Of a stretch of DNA of 64,000 bases, positions 37,001 to 52,000 are shown piece by piece. Origin of the DNA: Cardinalis cardinalis (lineage: Eukaryota > Chordata > Aves > Passeriformes > Cardinalidae); the NCBI GenBank assembly GCA_014549065.1, contig JACDOX010000334.1:70426-134425 (forward strand), given 5' to 3'. Positions within the stretch are counted from its first letter, which is position 1. Every line of letters starts with the position of its first letter. The notes below the pieces were generated by a model. It had not been told where the DNA came from and made no database searches. It saw nothing but the letters and a program-made list of their open reading frames with translations. The position numbers were made by a program, and so were the translations under genes.

Positions 37001-40000
37001 GGGATCTTTTTTGTTGGTTTTGGAGATTTCTGTGGCTTTTTATTTGGGTTTTTTTTGGTGGGTGTCCCTGAGTGCTTGTTCCCATTCTGGTTCAGCTGAA
37101 GGCAGAGTCCTGGCTCCTGTTTTGGCTCTAGTGCAGGTGGTGTCACTGAGCCAGACACTCTTCTGGGGCTGAAAGGCAAAAATGCTGCAGGTGGTGCTGT
37201 TGGAAACCAGCATGACCTCTTTACCTCCCTGCATTCTGTGTCTTCCTCTGCTAAAGGCAAAAAANGACAGATGGTGCCTCTTAGGGCAGTTCCCACAATT
37301 TTCTGTCACCTTTCCTGTTTCTTTTTTTCTCTTAAGAGAGCAAAACTGGACTTAGTGGCCTCATGTGATCCCGATAAGACCCTGAGGATGAGAATGTCAA
37401 AACTTCTATTTTCTGTTGTCCTGCCTAAGGAATCTCCTTCCCTCTCACTTGTCTTTTCATATCCTGCAAAAAAGGAATTGTTCTTTCATTAGGCATCCAA
37501 GTACTGCTGTAATGAGCATGTTCAAGTAGCCCAGGAGGCATCTAACATTAGATACAGGACTGGGATTGCATCCAAGCCTGCCCCAAACTTCTGAGAAATA
37601 GAATATGTTCCTTTAGTCATGAGGCAGGTTTCCTTTCCCTTGCTAGAATATGAATACAATGTTAGAATATTTATATTGAATACTANGAGCTTTTTAGAAG
37701 CACTGAGCTAGTATTTTAAAACAATGCAATAAAAGGAAGCACTTATTTCCATAACAATAACTGTCTTCTGTTTTTTTTCTAGCAAAGTGCAAAAGAGGAA
37801 GAGATGTTTCTCTGTGAATTATTAATCAGAAAATAAAACCAGAATTGTCTTTTTGTTTGTTTAAATACTTGTTTTTCAGTGAAACAATCATGTTTCTTCA
37901 TGAGATATTTCACCAGGGCTTAAAAGCAAGAATAGCTAACTGGCCTACCTTAATTCTAGGTAAGTTACTTTATTTTCTATAGGGGTATAACTTTCATATT
38001 TGTTTTTGAATAATCAGTAGGGATTTATTTTTTTTCCTTAAGACATGACTTCTTGAAAGGCCATTTTGAAGGCAGTATGCATATGCAGGGTTAAAACACA
38101 AGATCAGATGTAGTGGGAATCCCATGTGGGCAGAAATGGTCTGTGTTTGAGAATTCCTCTGCCCTAAGCATTGATTAGACTTGTATTTTTGGTAATGCTA
38201 TCCGACCATTAGGTAATCAGACCAGCCATCGCTGGGCAGGTGAAAGAGCTATGTTTAATGTTTCTAAATTGTCAGTGTATTGGAAACAGAACTGATTATA
38301 GTAATTCACTTCCAGAGAAAACGCTGGAAAACANGTTTTCTTTAAAAATGTATTTCAATACATGGGTAGCTGGGAGAAAAAAAGGCATTTTTCTGCTTTT
38401 TTTTAGCTGACTTATTTGACATTCTGCTGCCAATGCTGAACATATATCAAGAATTTGTTCGGAATCATCAATATAGCCTACAAGTACTGGCAAACTGTAA
38501 GCAAAACAGAGATTTTGACAAACTCTTGAAGCAATATGAAGCCAACCCAGCATGTGAGGGCAGAATGCTGGAAACTTTCCTTACCTACCCCATGTTTCAG
38601 GTACTCCCTGTGTATTTTGTTTTTGTATATTTGGTTTTACTGTTTGGTAGACTCATTTTATGTTACTGACATTGCAATCGATTGAGGGCTCCTCTTGCTT
38701 AACTAGAAATACTCTCCTGAAAATTAGTTTGGTGTAATTTATGTTGTTGTTCCTCCAAGACTCTGCCCATGGAGCTCTCCTCCCCAGCTATGCTGACTCA
38801 TCTTTGTTCAGTCTCAGGAAAATTGATGGGGAGTGTGGGATGAGGATGGCACCAAAGAAAATTGGCAAGGAGCAGGTCCTTGACTTGGGACCCTTGGTTA
38901 TAAAGCCCAGAGAGAGACGATATTCAGGAACTTAGAACAGCCATAAGCACCTTACTGGGAATTCATTTGGTATNTTTCTCCCTGCTTTGCTCTCGAGTGG
39001 CTTGGTCTTTAGAAAATGAAAAATAAACTGCAGAAGTTTTGAAAACTGTGCTTACCCTCCTGATATTTTACTGTGATCTGCCTGGAGTAGACACTTTCTG
39101 CTGTTTTAAGATGTCTGTGAAGCACTGGCCTGAGAATTTTATGTCTTTTTCATTTAACCTGACATTTTGCTGATCAGAGGAATAGTGAACCCTCTCAGTT
39201 TGTGCAGTTATTGGAAAGCCAGATAGAGNAAAAAAAATTAAAAAGGGGCATCAGTGACACTTATGTTAGGGGTAGTTATTCATATTTGCCTAAGGAGTCA
39301 TTAGTACCTGCAACAATACTTTTTTAACTTTTGAATTGGTGTATTTGAAAGTTTTTGTGGGTATGGGGTTTCTTTGGGTTGAGTTGAAGCCAGGTCAAGA
39401 GAGGGAAGGAGATGGTCCTGTTCCTGTGTGATGAGGAATGTTATTTTGTCATTGCTGGTGACTTTCCACATGAGCATAATTTTGCCTCTCCTCCTACATA
39501 AATCTTGTTGTGTCAGACCAGTTATGCTGCACCATCACTTGGTTAAAAGCTCTGAAGGGTCCTTCTTTCTGTGGTTAAAAGCTCTGAAGGGTCCTTGTTA
39601 CCCTGTAGCCTTTAATAGTCAAATACTGGACATTCTTCCATCTCCTTTTGTGCAATGAGAATGTTATCTGAATGCAGACAGGTCATCTGGTATTTTCAAT
39701 GTCAAAAGAAATTTACATGCTCATAATCTATTAAAATTGAGGGAAGGTATATATGGATTTACTGATATTATATCTTATTGGTTTCAAGATTCCCAGATAT
39801 ATTATAACACTTCATGAACTTTTGGCTCACACACCACACGAACACGTTGAGAGAAAAAGCCTTGAATTTGCTAAATCTAAACTAGAGGAACTTTCAAGGT
39901 AAGATTTTTCTACCTTATATCTGATAATTTTGAATTAAAGGTTTTGAAAAGAAAATCCAGTTTTTCTTTATTTTTATTTGTTTTTGCTCTTTTAAAAAGA

Positions 40001-43000
40001 TATGCATTTTAAAGAAAAGGATCAAACCCAAAACAGAAGATAATGAAAAATAACAAAAAAAGCTCAGTGTAATATTTTGTCTGTTCTATTTTTTTTTCTT
40101 TTTGGCAAATTTAAATCTCCAAGTGTCTCCTTGTATTTTGGTTAGGGAGAATCGAAATCACTATAGAAACCACCTACTCCTGGGTTATGAACAGAGCAGT
40201 TCTCTTAACATAAAGAAATTTTATTTTTCTTAATTTAAAGAGAGGAGGGCATTTTAAATAATTATGGTCTTGGAAAGTACCTAGTTCTCTATCTGTGTTA
40301 TAATTTTAGTGTGCTAGTGTGCAAAATGATTTCATATTTGCTTCCAATAATGCCAGATAAGCAGGAACTCGAGATATATTCTGAGAACTTTTGGTCCCTG
40401 TGGAAACCTGCACAATGAAGCTCTTCCCTGAACCCCCAGACCTTTTTCAGATGTTCCTCTCATCAGCCCAGTGAGAAATGTATTTCTCCTCTCTGGGAAA
40501 TGCAGTTTTCTGCTGTGAGCAAAGAGACCATGAGTGAACTCCAGGATATAAATATTCAGTGTCTGGAGTATTCACTAAAGATGTGCTTGGAGAATATGTA
40601 GTTGTAAAAGATCTGCACGAGCAGATAAATCAGCTTTGGACTGGCTTCATCACATAAGTCAGAGTTCACTGCTGATCCGACTGATTCACCACTGAACACT
40701 CAGAACTGGAGTCTGAGACTGAGAGATCCTCTCTGCTCATAAAGTCAGTAGAGACCGTAAATGTAAAATAAATGGACTCATTTCCATCCCTTTAAGGTAG
40801 TTCTGAGGGAGGAGGAGATTCCAGAAAGTACAGTCCAGTCTCACTTTAGGAAAATATAATTGCAAGAGCATATAAGGTCCTGGGTTGGTTTCAGCACTAA
40901 AAAAAATTATAAAACCTGAATTTTTCTCTGCAAGGGGAGAATGGCTATAGAAAGAACAATAAGAGAAAGGAAATTATGAAATATCAAAGCTGTGGTTGTT
41001 GAGGGAGAGGAAAGAGAAGGGGAGGGGAGAGCAGGGGAGAGGAGAAAGGAAAGGGGAAAGGAAAGGAGAAAGGAAGGAAAAGGGGAAAGGAAAGGAGAAA
41101 GGAGGGGAAAGGGGAAAGGATACATTGAATTATAAAGATGAAACAGGGACAGAGGAGGACCCTAAAGCCATGGAAAGGAAATCTTAAATGTGCCCTACAC
41201 AATTCTAGGCAACACTTTCCTGTTNGTACACTAAGGATCAGGTTCTCTTCTATCAGCTGTGAAGTGTTTGTAGCTTGGTGGCATCTGTCAGATGTGCTCA
41301 GGAACAGTCACTAATCTGCCAAATTGGCTCCACTGCTGAAAAATCAAAATGATCACAAGAATGGTTTGAAAATGAGAGGAAAAAAGGCAGGAGACCTGCT
41401 CTGGAGTGATGAGGCACTGGATGGGTAGATCTGTAGCAGGTGGTGAAGGGCATGCACTGTATCTTCAGAGACACAGCAGGTGTGAGGCACGTTTTGGGGA
41501 GGTAAAGTGCATTTTTGTCCCCAACAGAGTGATGCACGACGAGGTGAGTGACACAGAGAACATCCGGAAGAACCTGGCCATAGAGAGGACCATAGTGGAG
41601 GGCTGTGACATATTGCTAGATACCAGCCAAACCTTTATACGCCAAGGTAAGACATTCCTCTGCAAAGCTGCCCAAAAATAATGAAAAATACTGCACATGA
41701 AAAAGGCAACAGGGCTCACACTGCCATCGTCAGGCTGGGCACTGCGCTGGGCACTTGTCAGCATCCTGAGCCTGCCCCCTGTCCCTGCAGGGTGAGTCAC
41801 AAAGTGCCCTGAAAACAGGTGATTTTGGGCTGTGGTTGGACCTCAGTTCTGTGCTGGTTTCTGCAGGAAAATCAGCAGCACGTGAGTGGCAAAGCCCCCA
41901 TGGGACTGTGATTCACATTCTGCCTGGACTGTGGTCCCAAGGGGATGGAGCAGGGGAAGACCAGCACTCTTCTCCTCTCTGCCTATTGATGGCAGCTTTN
42001 GAAACTCTTTCTGTTGAAAATCAGTTACAGCAGAGGTGGAATTTGTTGTTAAGTTCCCAAAAACTCTGCTAGAATAACATTTCCAGTTTAAATAAGGGAC
42101 AGGTTTTTTTGCCAGGAACTGCAAATTGGTTACAATTCTTACTTGGTGGTGTTTACTTTAGCTGCTTATTTTCTCCCATTTACATAATATTTTACTTTTG
42201 GATCTCTTGAAGCCAGTTACTGGGTTTGTACAAAATAACTACAGATCTGTAGTGCAGGATTTTTACAGGTTTTGCTCCTTTGTGCTGAAAAACATTAAAT
42301 ATACTCAGGAAAGGGTAGGAATATAATTTAGGTGCATCCCTTCCTGAAACCTTTTCCAGATAACCTCAGCAAAACATCTGGTATTTGATGGGGCCATATT
42401 GCACCTGGTAATTAATAGGCTTTCTGTACATTTTGTAATGCATTTTATACTGTTTCTGTAGTTATGTGGCCAAACTATGAATTTTCTGTAATAACTTCCA
42501 ATATTATTTTTATGGTACACTAACAATATTGTTTTTACACCCTATTAAATGACTTGATTCTTCATTACATGTATNCATTTTTATCTCTGAGGTATTTTAA
42601 GAGTTATGAATATGGCTTTCAGAAAAAAAATCAAGTTGTTTTGCATCCACAGCCAAAAAATTATAATGCTGTGATTAACCTAGCTTGACTTGTACTATGA
42701 AATCTAGTTAAAGTTTGGATTTTTTTTAAAGATTACTACAATATGTATTTTTATTTATTGGGGTTTTCCCATTAAAACTGACTGACAGTGTTTTGTCTGT
42801 GTACCCACTGCTTCATCAGTAAAACTTAGAAATTTTTTCTGTGGGAATCAATCTGTACAAATAACTGTTGGCTTCTTAGTCTCAGGCTAAACCCTGTAAG
42901 TGAATTAAATTCAGATTTATTTCTAGGCACACAGTCAGAGGGCAGTGGACAGGAGTCTGTGTTACAGAAGGTTGTATCAGCTTATCTGGTGGAACATCCA

Positions 43001-46000
43001 CTGCCTGTGATTCTGTGCAAGGGCAGAAATCTGAATAAAGCAAATGAAGTAATGGAGCCCATTTTCCTTTTACATCTGACAGTGGGGTCACGTTGGCAGT
43101 GGTGTCCATCTCCTCTGGTTTCAGTTAGGCTGCCATTTGTTGTGTTGATTAATGCAGATGGGCACAGGAACCTCTTTTCCAGCTTAAAAGAGGAGAGAGG
43201 AGCCACTACCTTTGTTCGGGCTTTTTTTTTGTGGATGTTAATGACAACTTTTTTATACGTTACAGACTTTTTATTTATAAGAAGAGATTGATTCTGTTGA
43301 GTTGTGCATGTTGAGACCACAGGAACGGTCCCTGGCAGTGTTTTGCAATGCAGATTGTGAATTCTCATTCGAGTTTCTTGGGGTCTGATTTTCCCTGCCT
43401 CTTACTTAGGTACAGATTTTATAGTCAGGCACACAAACAAGTTAGGAATGTTTTCTTTGTGAGGCTGAAGGACACTCAGGGAATCTCAAATCTGTTGACA
43501 TCCAAACAACTGAGCACCCTGAGCCCCTCTGATGCTTCTGCCATCAGCTGCTGTGAATTTACCTTTGCTGATAAAGGTATTGTAACCACAAAATCACGCA
43601 GTAGCTGAAGCTGGAAGGGACTTTGGAAATTACCCATTCCAGTCTCAAAGCAGCACCATCTGGAGGAGGTTGGTTTCTGCCATGCCCAGTCAGTATTTTG
43701 TTGTTTCCAAGGACAGAGACTCCACAGCCTCCCTGAATGAGCAACCTCTTCCAGTGTTTAACCCTCTGAGCAGTAAAAACAAACAAAAAAGAGTAAAAAA
43801 GCCTGAAAACCTCCAGCATGGGGAAAGCCAGGCTGAGCTGGTAAATCAGACAGTTCAATGTAGCCTTCCAAATGCTTAGGTTTGTTTATAAATCCATGCT
43901 TTTATATTCCTTGGATTGAGGAAAGGCTGAGAGGGTGACTGTTGAAGCATTGAAGTGCTGAAAGTGCTTAAGGCCTGAGGCTGGGTAAAAATTCATGNGA
44001 TTACACTATTGTCCAAACTATACTGTTAATGAATGTTCTAAAATTAGCTTCACTTGCTCATTGCATCTGTGCATTGGCCAATTGTGACCATTTTTTTTCC
44101 TTAAGAGGAAATCTTAAGATTGGTAGAGCCAATGCCCAGTTTTGTTACCTACTAAAGCCTGATGAGAGTGCCCAAGGTCCTTGCTTGGGGTCAGCCATGC
44201 AGTATGTGTAGGAGATGTGTTCCTCTCTGCATGTTTGAAAGAGAGAAAATGCAGTCTCTGTTTTCTGCTTTTAGAGAGAGGTTTGCTCTGTTTTACCTTA
44301 TTAAACAGTATTTCGGCTCNGTGCAAGAATATTGTTTAACCTCAGCTCATTATGGCAGAACAGAGCATGTTAGTCCTGAAGGCATTCCAATGAAAATAAA
44401 AATAAATAAATAAACAAAAATTACCAGTGACCTTACTTCTGTAACCATATAATATTTATAGGTACTATTACTATACTAAGCAAAGCAGAAACAAAATGTA
44501 CAGATTGAATGTTGCTTCCCTAAATGTGTAGATGGAATTTTAGGACTAAAAGTACCCTGGGAATTTTGTCTGGGAGTTGTTTTGAACATGCTGGCCTTGC
44601 AGCGTGGCTTGAGGGACAGTCAGTGTAACATGGAAAAGTCACGGTTCCAACACATGGAAATGATCTCCTCCCTCTCTCCTACAGCTGAGGCAGGTTGGCT
44701 GCTTGACCAGGGGAAATGCACAACAGCCAGTAAATATTTATGGGTTTGGGTCAGAATGTAAGTGAATCTGAAATGTTCCAAACTCCTCTGCAAAATTCTA
44801 GAGTATAACTTCACTGTTGTGTTTCGGTGACACAAGTTATGTTATACNTTTAGTCTAAATGGAAAATGTCTGTCAGAGAACACTGTTCCCTGGCAAATTT
44901 ACTGCTGTGTAACTTCCCATGTCAGTAGAAGTTTATATATTAATAATTTAAGGCTACTTAAATATATATAGAGAGAGCTAAGGGTAGAAAAAAATGTAGA
45001 TAAATAGCACCTTTCTCAGTTACTGCAATTTCTCTGTTTGTTAATTTAAGATTGCGTATGTGAACTTTGAGAAAGATAATCCTTTTGACAACACAGAGTA
45101 AAAATTGCTAATCTAATATTTCATGGATAATTCTGTCAGGCTGGCATTGTGTCAGGGTGCCACCACTACTTTGAGCTTTGATGCAGCTGTGCCACTTCGT
45201 ATCTGGAAGGGGCAGGTCAAAACCTTCTCCTGCTGCTTGTTCTGCTGTGCAGCTCCTTTGCATCATCAGTTTCTTGGTGCTTTTGTGACCTTGCTCCTAT
45301 CAGGGAGCTATGTCTGCCTCTTCNCAGCATTATTTTCATGCTGGTTTAGCTGTGTGAGTACCTGATGCTGGAACAAGGCACGAGCCAGTGTAAAGGTAAT
45401 AGTGAGGAGAGATGTGTGGGAAGGAGACTAGGAGGTCTCTTGGCTGCCCTGTCTGCTAACAGCAAGTTGTATGGTAGAAATATTTCTGTTTAATCTACAG
45501 AGGAGTTGCACTTCATCACCAAATTTAACTCCTGCTCCCAATTTGGAGGTGATACACATGGTGGGATCAATCTGGAAAAATTGGTCACAGACTGAGATGT
45601 GAAACAGCAAGAGAAGCAGAGCTGTCCCCAGCCTGGAGCTCTGCAAAGCAAAATTCAGGCTTATGTAAGCAGGTTCAATTTAGTTCGGGAGTGTTTTACT
45701 GGCAACACATTTCAGATGAGCTGTGGAGCACTGACAATTATGCAGTACAAGATGAGAAGAAGAAATGTGCTTCATTTCCATCTCTCTTGCACATGGGCAC
45801 ACGCACAAACTCTTTTCCATCAAAAAGAACTTTTCCATGTTCTTTCCCTTCTNTGTCTCTTTGGTTTGGAAGTGTCTTTTGCAAGTGTAGTGGCTATCAG
45901 AGTGGTGTTTGCTGTTCAGCCACATTTTCTGATCAATGGCCTCTTAGTGTGTTTAATTGCCTAATCAGCCCTGGATCTAATCTTGCAATGTACACAAGTG

Positions 46001-49000
46001 TTAGTTTAGATTGTACTTAAGTCTATTTATGATAACAAAAAAAAGGGAATCTGTGCAGTAAAAAAGAGATTGACTTGTTCTTGAAAGAGACGCTGATACA
46101 CATTGATACTGGAATGAAGGATNGTGTTAATTAATGTAAGAATGTTCAATGAATTAACAGTTTGAGCATTACCTACTAGATATTACTGTAATACAGTGGA
46201 TTTTCCACCTTCATTACCAGGTTCCCTTATCCAGGTCCCCTCAGTTGAGAGGGGAAAGCTGAGTAAAGTTCGCCTGGGCTCGTTGTCTTTGAAGAAAGAA
46301 GGAGAAAGACAATGCTTCTTGTTTACAAAACACTTCTTAATTTGTACAAGAAGTTCAGGAGGAAAACTGCATCTTCTTAAGGTATGGACTTCATGTTATG
46401 ATTCAATTTTCAAAATGAAAACATATCTTTGGTGAACTGCCAACATTTTGCTGTTTTATGGGTTTCACGTGAGCTTTGCATTAGTGGTTATAAACAAAAG
46501 TGGGGTGTTGCACAATGTTTAACTGCTTTGTCTTTTCATTGCAAATTATAGAATTCAGTCAATTTTCTTTTATTAGACTCAGTTAATTCTAGTAAACTGG
46601 GGATTAGAAACAATGCATTGATATATCCATTTATTTGAAGTGGTGAATAAATTCAGTGTATGTAGCACTGAATTTAAGTCAGTTTTCAGTGCATAAATCA
46701 GTACAACCCTGCAGAATTGCCAAAGAACATTTTCCAGAGCTCTAATAAAATTAATTTTCAAAGTCAATTCAGTTTTCCTGAACAGCATGTTCTCTTAAAA
46801 TAAAATGTNATCTAAGAACAATCTAGTTATATTTGTTGAGAATCTGTCTTTCATAGTGCTTGTGGGTAAAGAGATGTTGATAGTTCATGGAGTGGGTTAT
46901 GTTGAATGGAATTTTAATTTGGCATACCAAGAGGTTATTAAGGGTCATGTGCTTTCCCACTTTGCACCTCTTACATAGTTCAAGTACTTATGCAAAATAA
47001 ATTGAATCTAATGGAACCTTTAAGAAAACTTGTATGCATTTCACTTAAATTCAGAAGATGAAATTCTGGTTAACTTTTTTGGAACTCGTGAGCAAGTCTG
47101 TGTGTGGCATAAATTAAAGCATGGTAAAAGTGAAAGAAGTTTTGTGCATTGTACTGTTAATCTGCTGGATTCAGAAAAACATATTTAATCAGTTTGAGTT
47201 TAGTTCTTTAAGGAAAAAATGTGCATCATGAAATTGATGTATCTTCCTTAGAGCTCTGAGTAATGTAAAATGTTAGAGTCAGGCCTGTCAGCATTTAAAA
47301 AACCNGTGACAAATGGGAATAAATAACATTTGTGTGAAATGTGCTTTGTTTCCACAGACAGGAGGTGTTCTGTCTCTGATAGAATGCACTCTGGTCGAGG
47401 AGACAGAAGCGAGTGATGATGATTGTAAGTTAAATTCAGCTGTCAGTAGTAAGTACAGTTTCTAGTTTCCTAAAATTAGTACCCTTTTTTATTTTTTCAT
47501 AAGAGCAAATAGATATGTTGTTGTGAAACCAGTAGAATACAGTGTAAAACTGATCCATTAAAACTGCTGTTCCAATAATGGACATGCTGACTTGGATGGG
47601 TCATTGCTTTGTTGTATTTGTTCCTGCTGTTAACACCCTTTACTGGATTTTCAAGAGGGCTGGCTGGAGAAGTGTGGCTTTTGTATTCAAGTTCACCCAG
47701 AGCATCTCGGGAAAAAAAAAATGTTGAAAATTAAATTAAAGGAAAAAAAAACTTAAATAAGCTGCATAATAATTTGCTTTCTGGAATACATGGGAGTTGA
47801 GTGATTGGAAGAATTAATAGGAACTTTTTTGCCTTGGGCTCCCCACAAATCTGGAGTGCAAGCTTATTCAAATGGCATTACANAATACAGTCTCAGGCTG
47901 ATTTTGTTGTTACTTCTTTTGTCTTCCATCCTGCAGTTTGTCAAGTTTTGCACTTGAATTGTGAAAGTAGTTTTATTAATTTGAGTGATACTTGTAGTAT
48001 GGTGGGGATGTATTAGCATACAAGTGTTATAAGAAACTTTTATCTTGAAGAGCAAATCCCAATATGTGAACAACAGAATGAGTTGTTGGACACCTAATTG
48101 GATTTGCTCTTTATCAGCAAGATGTTTTATAGCTTTTCCATTGTAAATGAAATCACTGTTTTCTTTGTCTTACACGGTGACATTTCATGGTGTGACTTTT
48201 TTTCTCCCACTCTGGCTGTAAAGCAAAAGGCTCTGGGCAAGTGTTTGGACACCTGGATTTCAAGCTGATNGTGGAGCCCACGGATGCTCCTCCTTTCACT
48301 GTTGTCCTTCTGGCCCCGTCACGGCAGGAGAAAGCTGCGTGGACAAGTGACATCAGCCAGGTACCTCAGTGCTTTTCTGTCTTGGTTTGAAAAGCCAGGT
48401 GCCTGCTAAGGAATGCAGGAGCCTCCCCTGGAATGGAAAATGCAAACCCCCTCCCTCTGAATTATTATAATTTTGAGATTAAGGGGCTCTCAGGCAAAGC
48501 TATGGGAGCAGGAATAACAGTTCTCTACTAGGAAAATTACAATACAAATGCAATAGTACAAACCAAACCCCAGCCAGAGCCAGACCATGCCCTGCCCCTG
48601 TGTGCCAGGGGTGTCCCAGCCCATCCCATGGGGGCTCAGCCCTCCTGCAGTGCCAGCTGTGGCTCTGCTGCAGCAGGGATCCTGCACAAGGGGGGAGTTT
48701 TCCTCTGCAGCTCCAGGGCTGCTGCAGATGGGCCTGGGCTCCTCTGGCCATGCAGGGCAGCAGAAAGCTGCTCCTCTGGCAATGCAGGGGGCAAAGGCTG
48801 CTGGGCTGGGCCAGGCTCAGATTGGATCCAGGTAGGAATGCTGGGCTGCTGCCCTGGGCACAGCATCTCCCATGGGATGCTGGAATGGGATCAGCCCTGC
48901 AGGGACACTCCCTGGCCATGGACAGCAGGTNATTAATAATTAATGGCCATGGACAGCAGAGATCTGCTGGAGGGAGGATTGGCTGTGGGAGAGGTAAAGA

Positions 49001-52000
49001 ACACTGCCCCATGGACAGCAGAGAACTGCCCCAGCTCTGACAGATGCAAATGGAATACACACCCCCATTTCCAACCGAAGACCTTTTCTNACCTGGTTTT
49101 GGTGAGGTCTTCCTTCACTCTGAGCTTCTGAAAACCAGCCCAACACAGGGGTGATGAACATCTTTGATTTGCTGTGAAAAAACATTAATGCTGCCTGTTG
49201 TCCTCAAAATTCTGTCGTTGCATTTGAGTCACCAGGGAGGTGTGTTTCTCAGAAACAGAGATGGGGTATAAACTTCAAAATTGTCCATCAACAAACATAG
49301 TGGTAAGTATTTTTATGTCTAAGAAGAGCCCATCTAAACACATATTTTGATTTAAGAAGAAGGTTTATTCATGTACTGGTTTATTCATGATTTTCATACA
49401 GATCAAAACCACCTGAGTCCTAGCATGAAAGTGATACCATATCACATCACTAATGAAGTAAGAAAATGGGATAAATTCTTTTTTCCACCAAAAATGAATG
49501 CTAACACACCATTATAAATAATTTCTGAGCATTCTGACAGTGTGCAGGAGCTGTCAATGTTGTGAATGAACAAAAAGGGTATTTAATTTTTTTTTAAATG
49601 TCAGGGATAAGTTGTTGGGTTTTTTAAAATTGCTTTTTACTTTAAACATAATAGACAAACTTTGTCATAATCTATTTGTGGAAAGAAGTTGAATGCAAAA
49701 AACAACAACAACAACAAAACAAAAAACCAAAACCCCTGAACTTCNAGCTAACCAGAGCTAAATCAAGGCTATTTGTGTTTTGTTTATGCGCACAAACAAG
49801 AACATACATCTCTCATAGTTCTGAATTCAGGTCCTATCCTCTATTAATTTAGAGAGAAATAGCTGATTAGAGGAATATCAGCATGGAATGTTATGCATTT
49901 CCAAAGTTGCTGTCATTGCTGGCAACATCTCCAGATGAATCATCATCATAATGAGGAGAAATTGCTTAAAAAATATGAATTCTGATTTATTTTGTGCCAG
50001 ATTAACATTTTTGAAAGAACAAAAATAGGCAAATAAAAATCTCAAAATACAGTATGAGCTACAACTTACTGTCTTACAGACAGACCTGGTTGGAGAATTT
50101 TTTACAAAACAGATTTTCAGGGAATTATTGTTGTTCCATTGATAAGTAAAATTACTGGAGTACTTTCCTGGCACAGATAGGCCATTTAAGAATGCTACTA
50201 AGCCCATTCTTAGCCTAAATTATAATAATTTAAAAAATCATCTCATACCATGATTGGTGCTAAGGGCTTCTTTGAAATATTTCAAGGTCAAATAGGGGAA
50301 ATATAAGTACTTCTATTAAATGTGTTTCTCACTGCTTTTAGATAATGATTTGAGAAAATCATACTGTGAATTACTGCAGCTGCACTTTCCAAATAATCTT
50401 CAAATCCTGAATTGAAACCCACATAAAACTGCATAGATGATATTTTAAATTTAAAACTATAGATATAATCTAAACCTGAAGAGGCCTGTGATTATCAGGT
50501 TTGAGCAATCCAATATCAGTCATTGGTTTGAAATAAAATGTTCCACATTTCATTCTGGAAGTCATGTATTCTTGGAGTCAGGATAAATGTGTATGATAAT
50601 TTCTGAAACTCCTTTTTACTGATGTAAAGAGATTGTCCATATATATACATATATATATATTTATATATATACATATATTTATATGTATACATATATATGT
50701 ATATACATATATGTATGAATAAAAGTAGAAAGTATAATGAAGACAAGAGCCCTGTAGGGTTTGGCAGAGGTCCAGCCCCTTCCCCAGCTCTGTTCCCTTC
50801 TTTGGGCTCATCTGAACTATATAAAAGTACACTTAAAAGTCCCTCCTAATTCCCAGCCTCAAACATTTATACAAGAGTTTGCAGGGAGCAGCTTGGACAG
50901 CTTCCTCCCAGCTGCGTTTCACAAGAAGCACCACTTGAATTTGTTTTTACAAATGTGTTTCTGGAAGCTTTTATATTCCCTTATAGTCTTTTGNACAGAG
51001 GCGGAGGTTAAGGCATTACTGTACCCCTTGTAGTATAAAGCATTCTGACTTTCTTGTGGTCTTGATTTCTCAAGCTTACACTCTTTCAGGAAANACTAGA
51101 AATAATGAGTTTTGTTCCCTTTCAAAGGAGCTTTAAAGGAAATATCACTTCCAACTCAAAGTACTTAATCATGTGGAAAAGAAAAGGTTTCTGAACTGAA
51201 TACCCTGAGAGGCGAAGGCTAGAGAAGCATGTCGACTCTAATTCTTGCATCATTGCTTTTCATTTGAGAAAATACCTTGTCTTAATCAGCCCATACCCTG
51301 CAAAAGCTGTGCTTCAAGCTTATAGGGATCTGAAAAGTGTTTTGACTTTAACAGTTTTCAATGTTTATTTCCACAGTGCATTGATAATATAAGGTGCAAT
51401 GGATTAATGACAATAGTGTTTGAAGAAAACTCCAAAGTCACAGTGCCACATATGATCAAGTAAGTGCAACAGAGAGCAAAATAGATTGTTGTGTTCCTTC
51501 AATAAAAATTTTAACAAGAGAAAGCGTGTATTTAGAGAATGCAAACCTTTGACTTTTTTCCTAGCATTTTTGTTGAATGGAACTGATTCTATATTCCAAA
51601 ACATATATTCTTAAATCCCTTTCTTGGAATTGTAGGGATCACTCAGAGTGGTAAACTCTCAATTCACAGTGTTGGATCACAACTCAGGTTTTTCTGGGTT
51701 TTCAGTAGTTGGCTTCAGTTAAGCCTCAGATGAATTATTTTGTTCTCAGCTTTTCCTCGTCATCTCATAATTTTATTGGACATTTTTACAATGTCTTCAT
51801 AATTTATGTGACTGCAGACAAGTACCATTTTCAAATGTATTTTGTTANACTGGCCAAAGTTTTTGTTTTCTGTATTTCTGTTATTTCGGTTAAAAAATTA
51901 TTTTCTCTCATGATTTTAACTGATCACATCAAAGTAGCAACATTGTTTATAAGGCTGCTTCCTTTACCTTTGGATTCTCTCAGTTATTTATTGTAATAAG

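Larger units (their letters stand above)
48361..51376 (+). other. RASGRF2: RASGRF2 intron 12 (3.0 kb)
   Basis: GT-AG intron. An LTR fills 48378-49082, and an alternating TA/TG/CA tract lies at 50638-50716. Nothing coding is seen in 49090-50630 or 50720-51376. Confidence 0.85.

Noticed and set aside
36730..37071. Reading through the exon 5 donor into intron 5 as one longer exon.
   Set aside because: The protein stops matching RASGRF2 exactly at the CAG|GTATAG donor, and the next exon restores it.
48500..49060. Long overlapping frames on both strands (up to 186 codons).
   Set aside because: They lie wholly within the GC-rich LTR-like element and have no known domain; overlapping frames on both strands point to base composition.
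50516..50832. Tyr/Ile-rich frames on the minus strand.
   Set aside because: Translation of the TA/CA/TG microsatellite.
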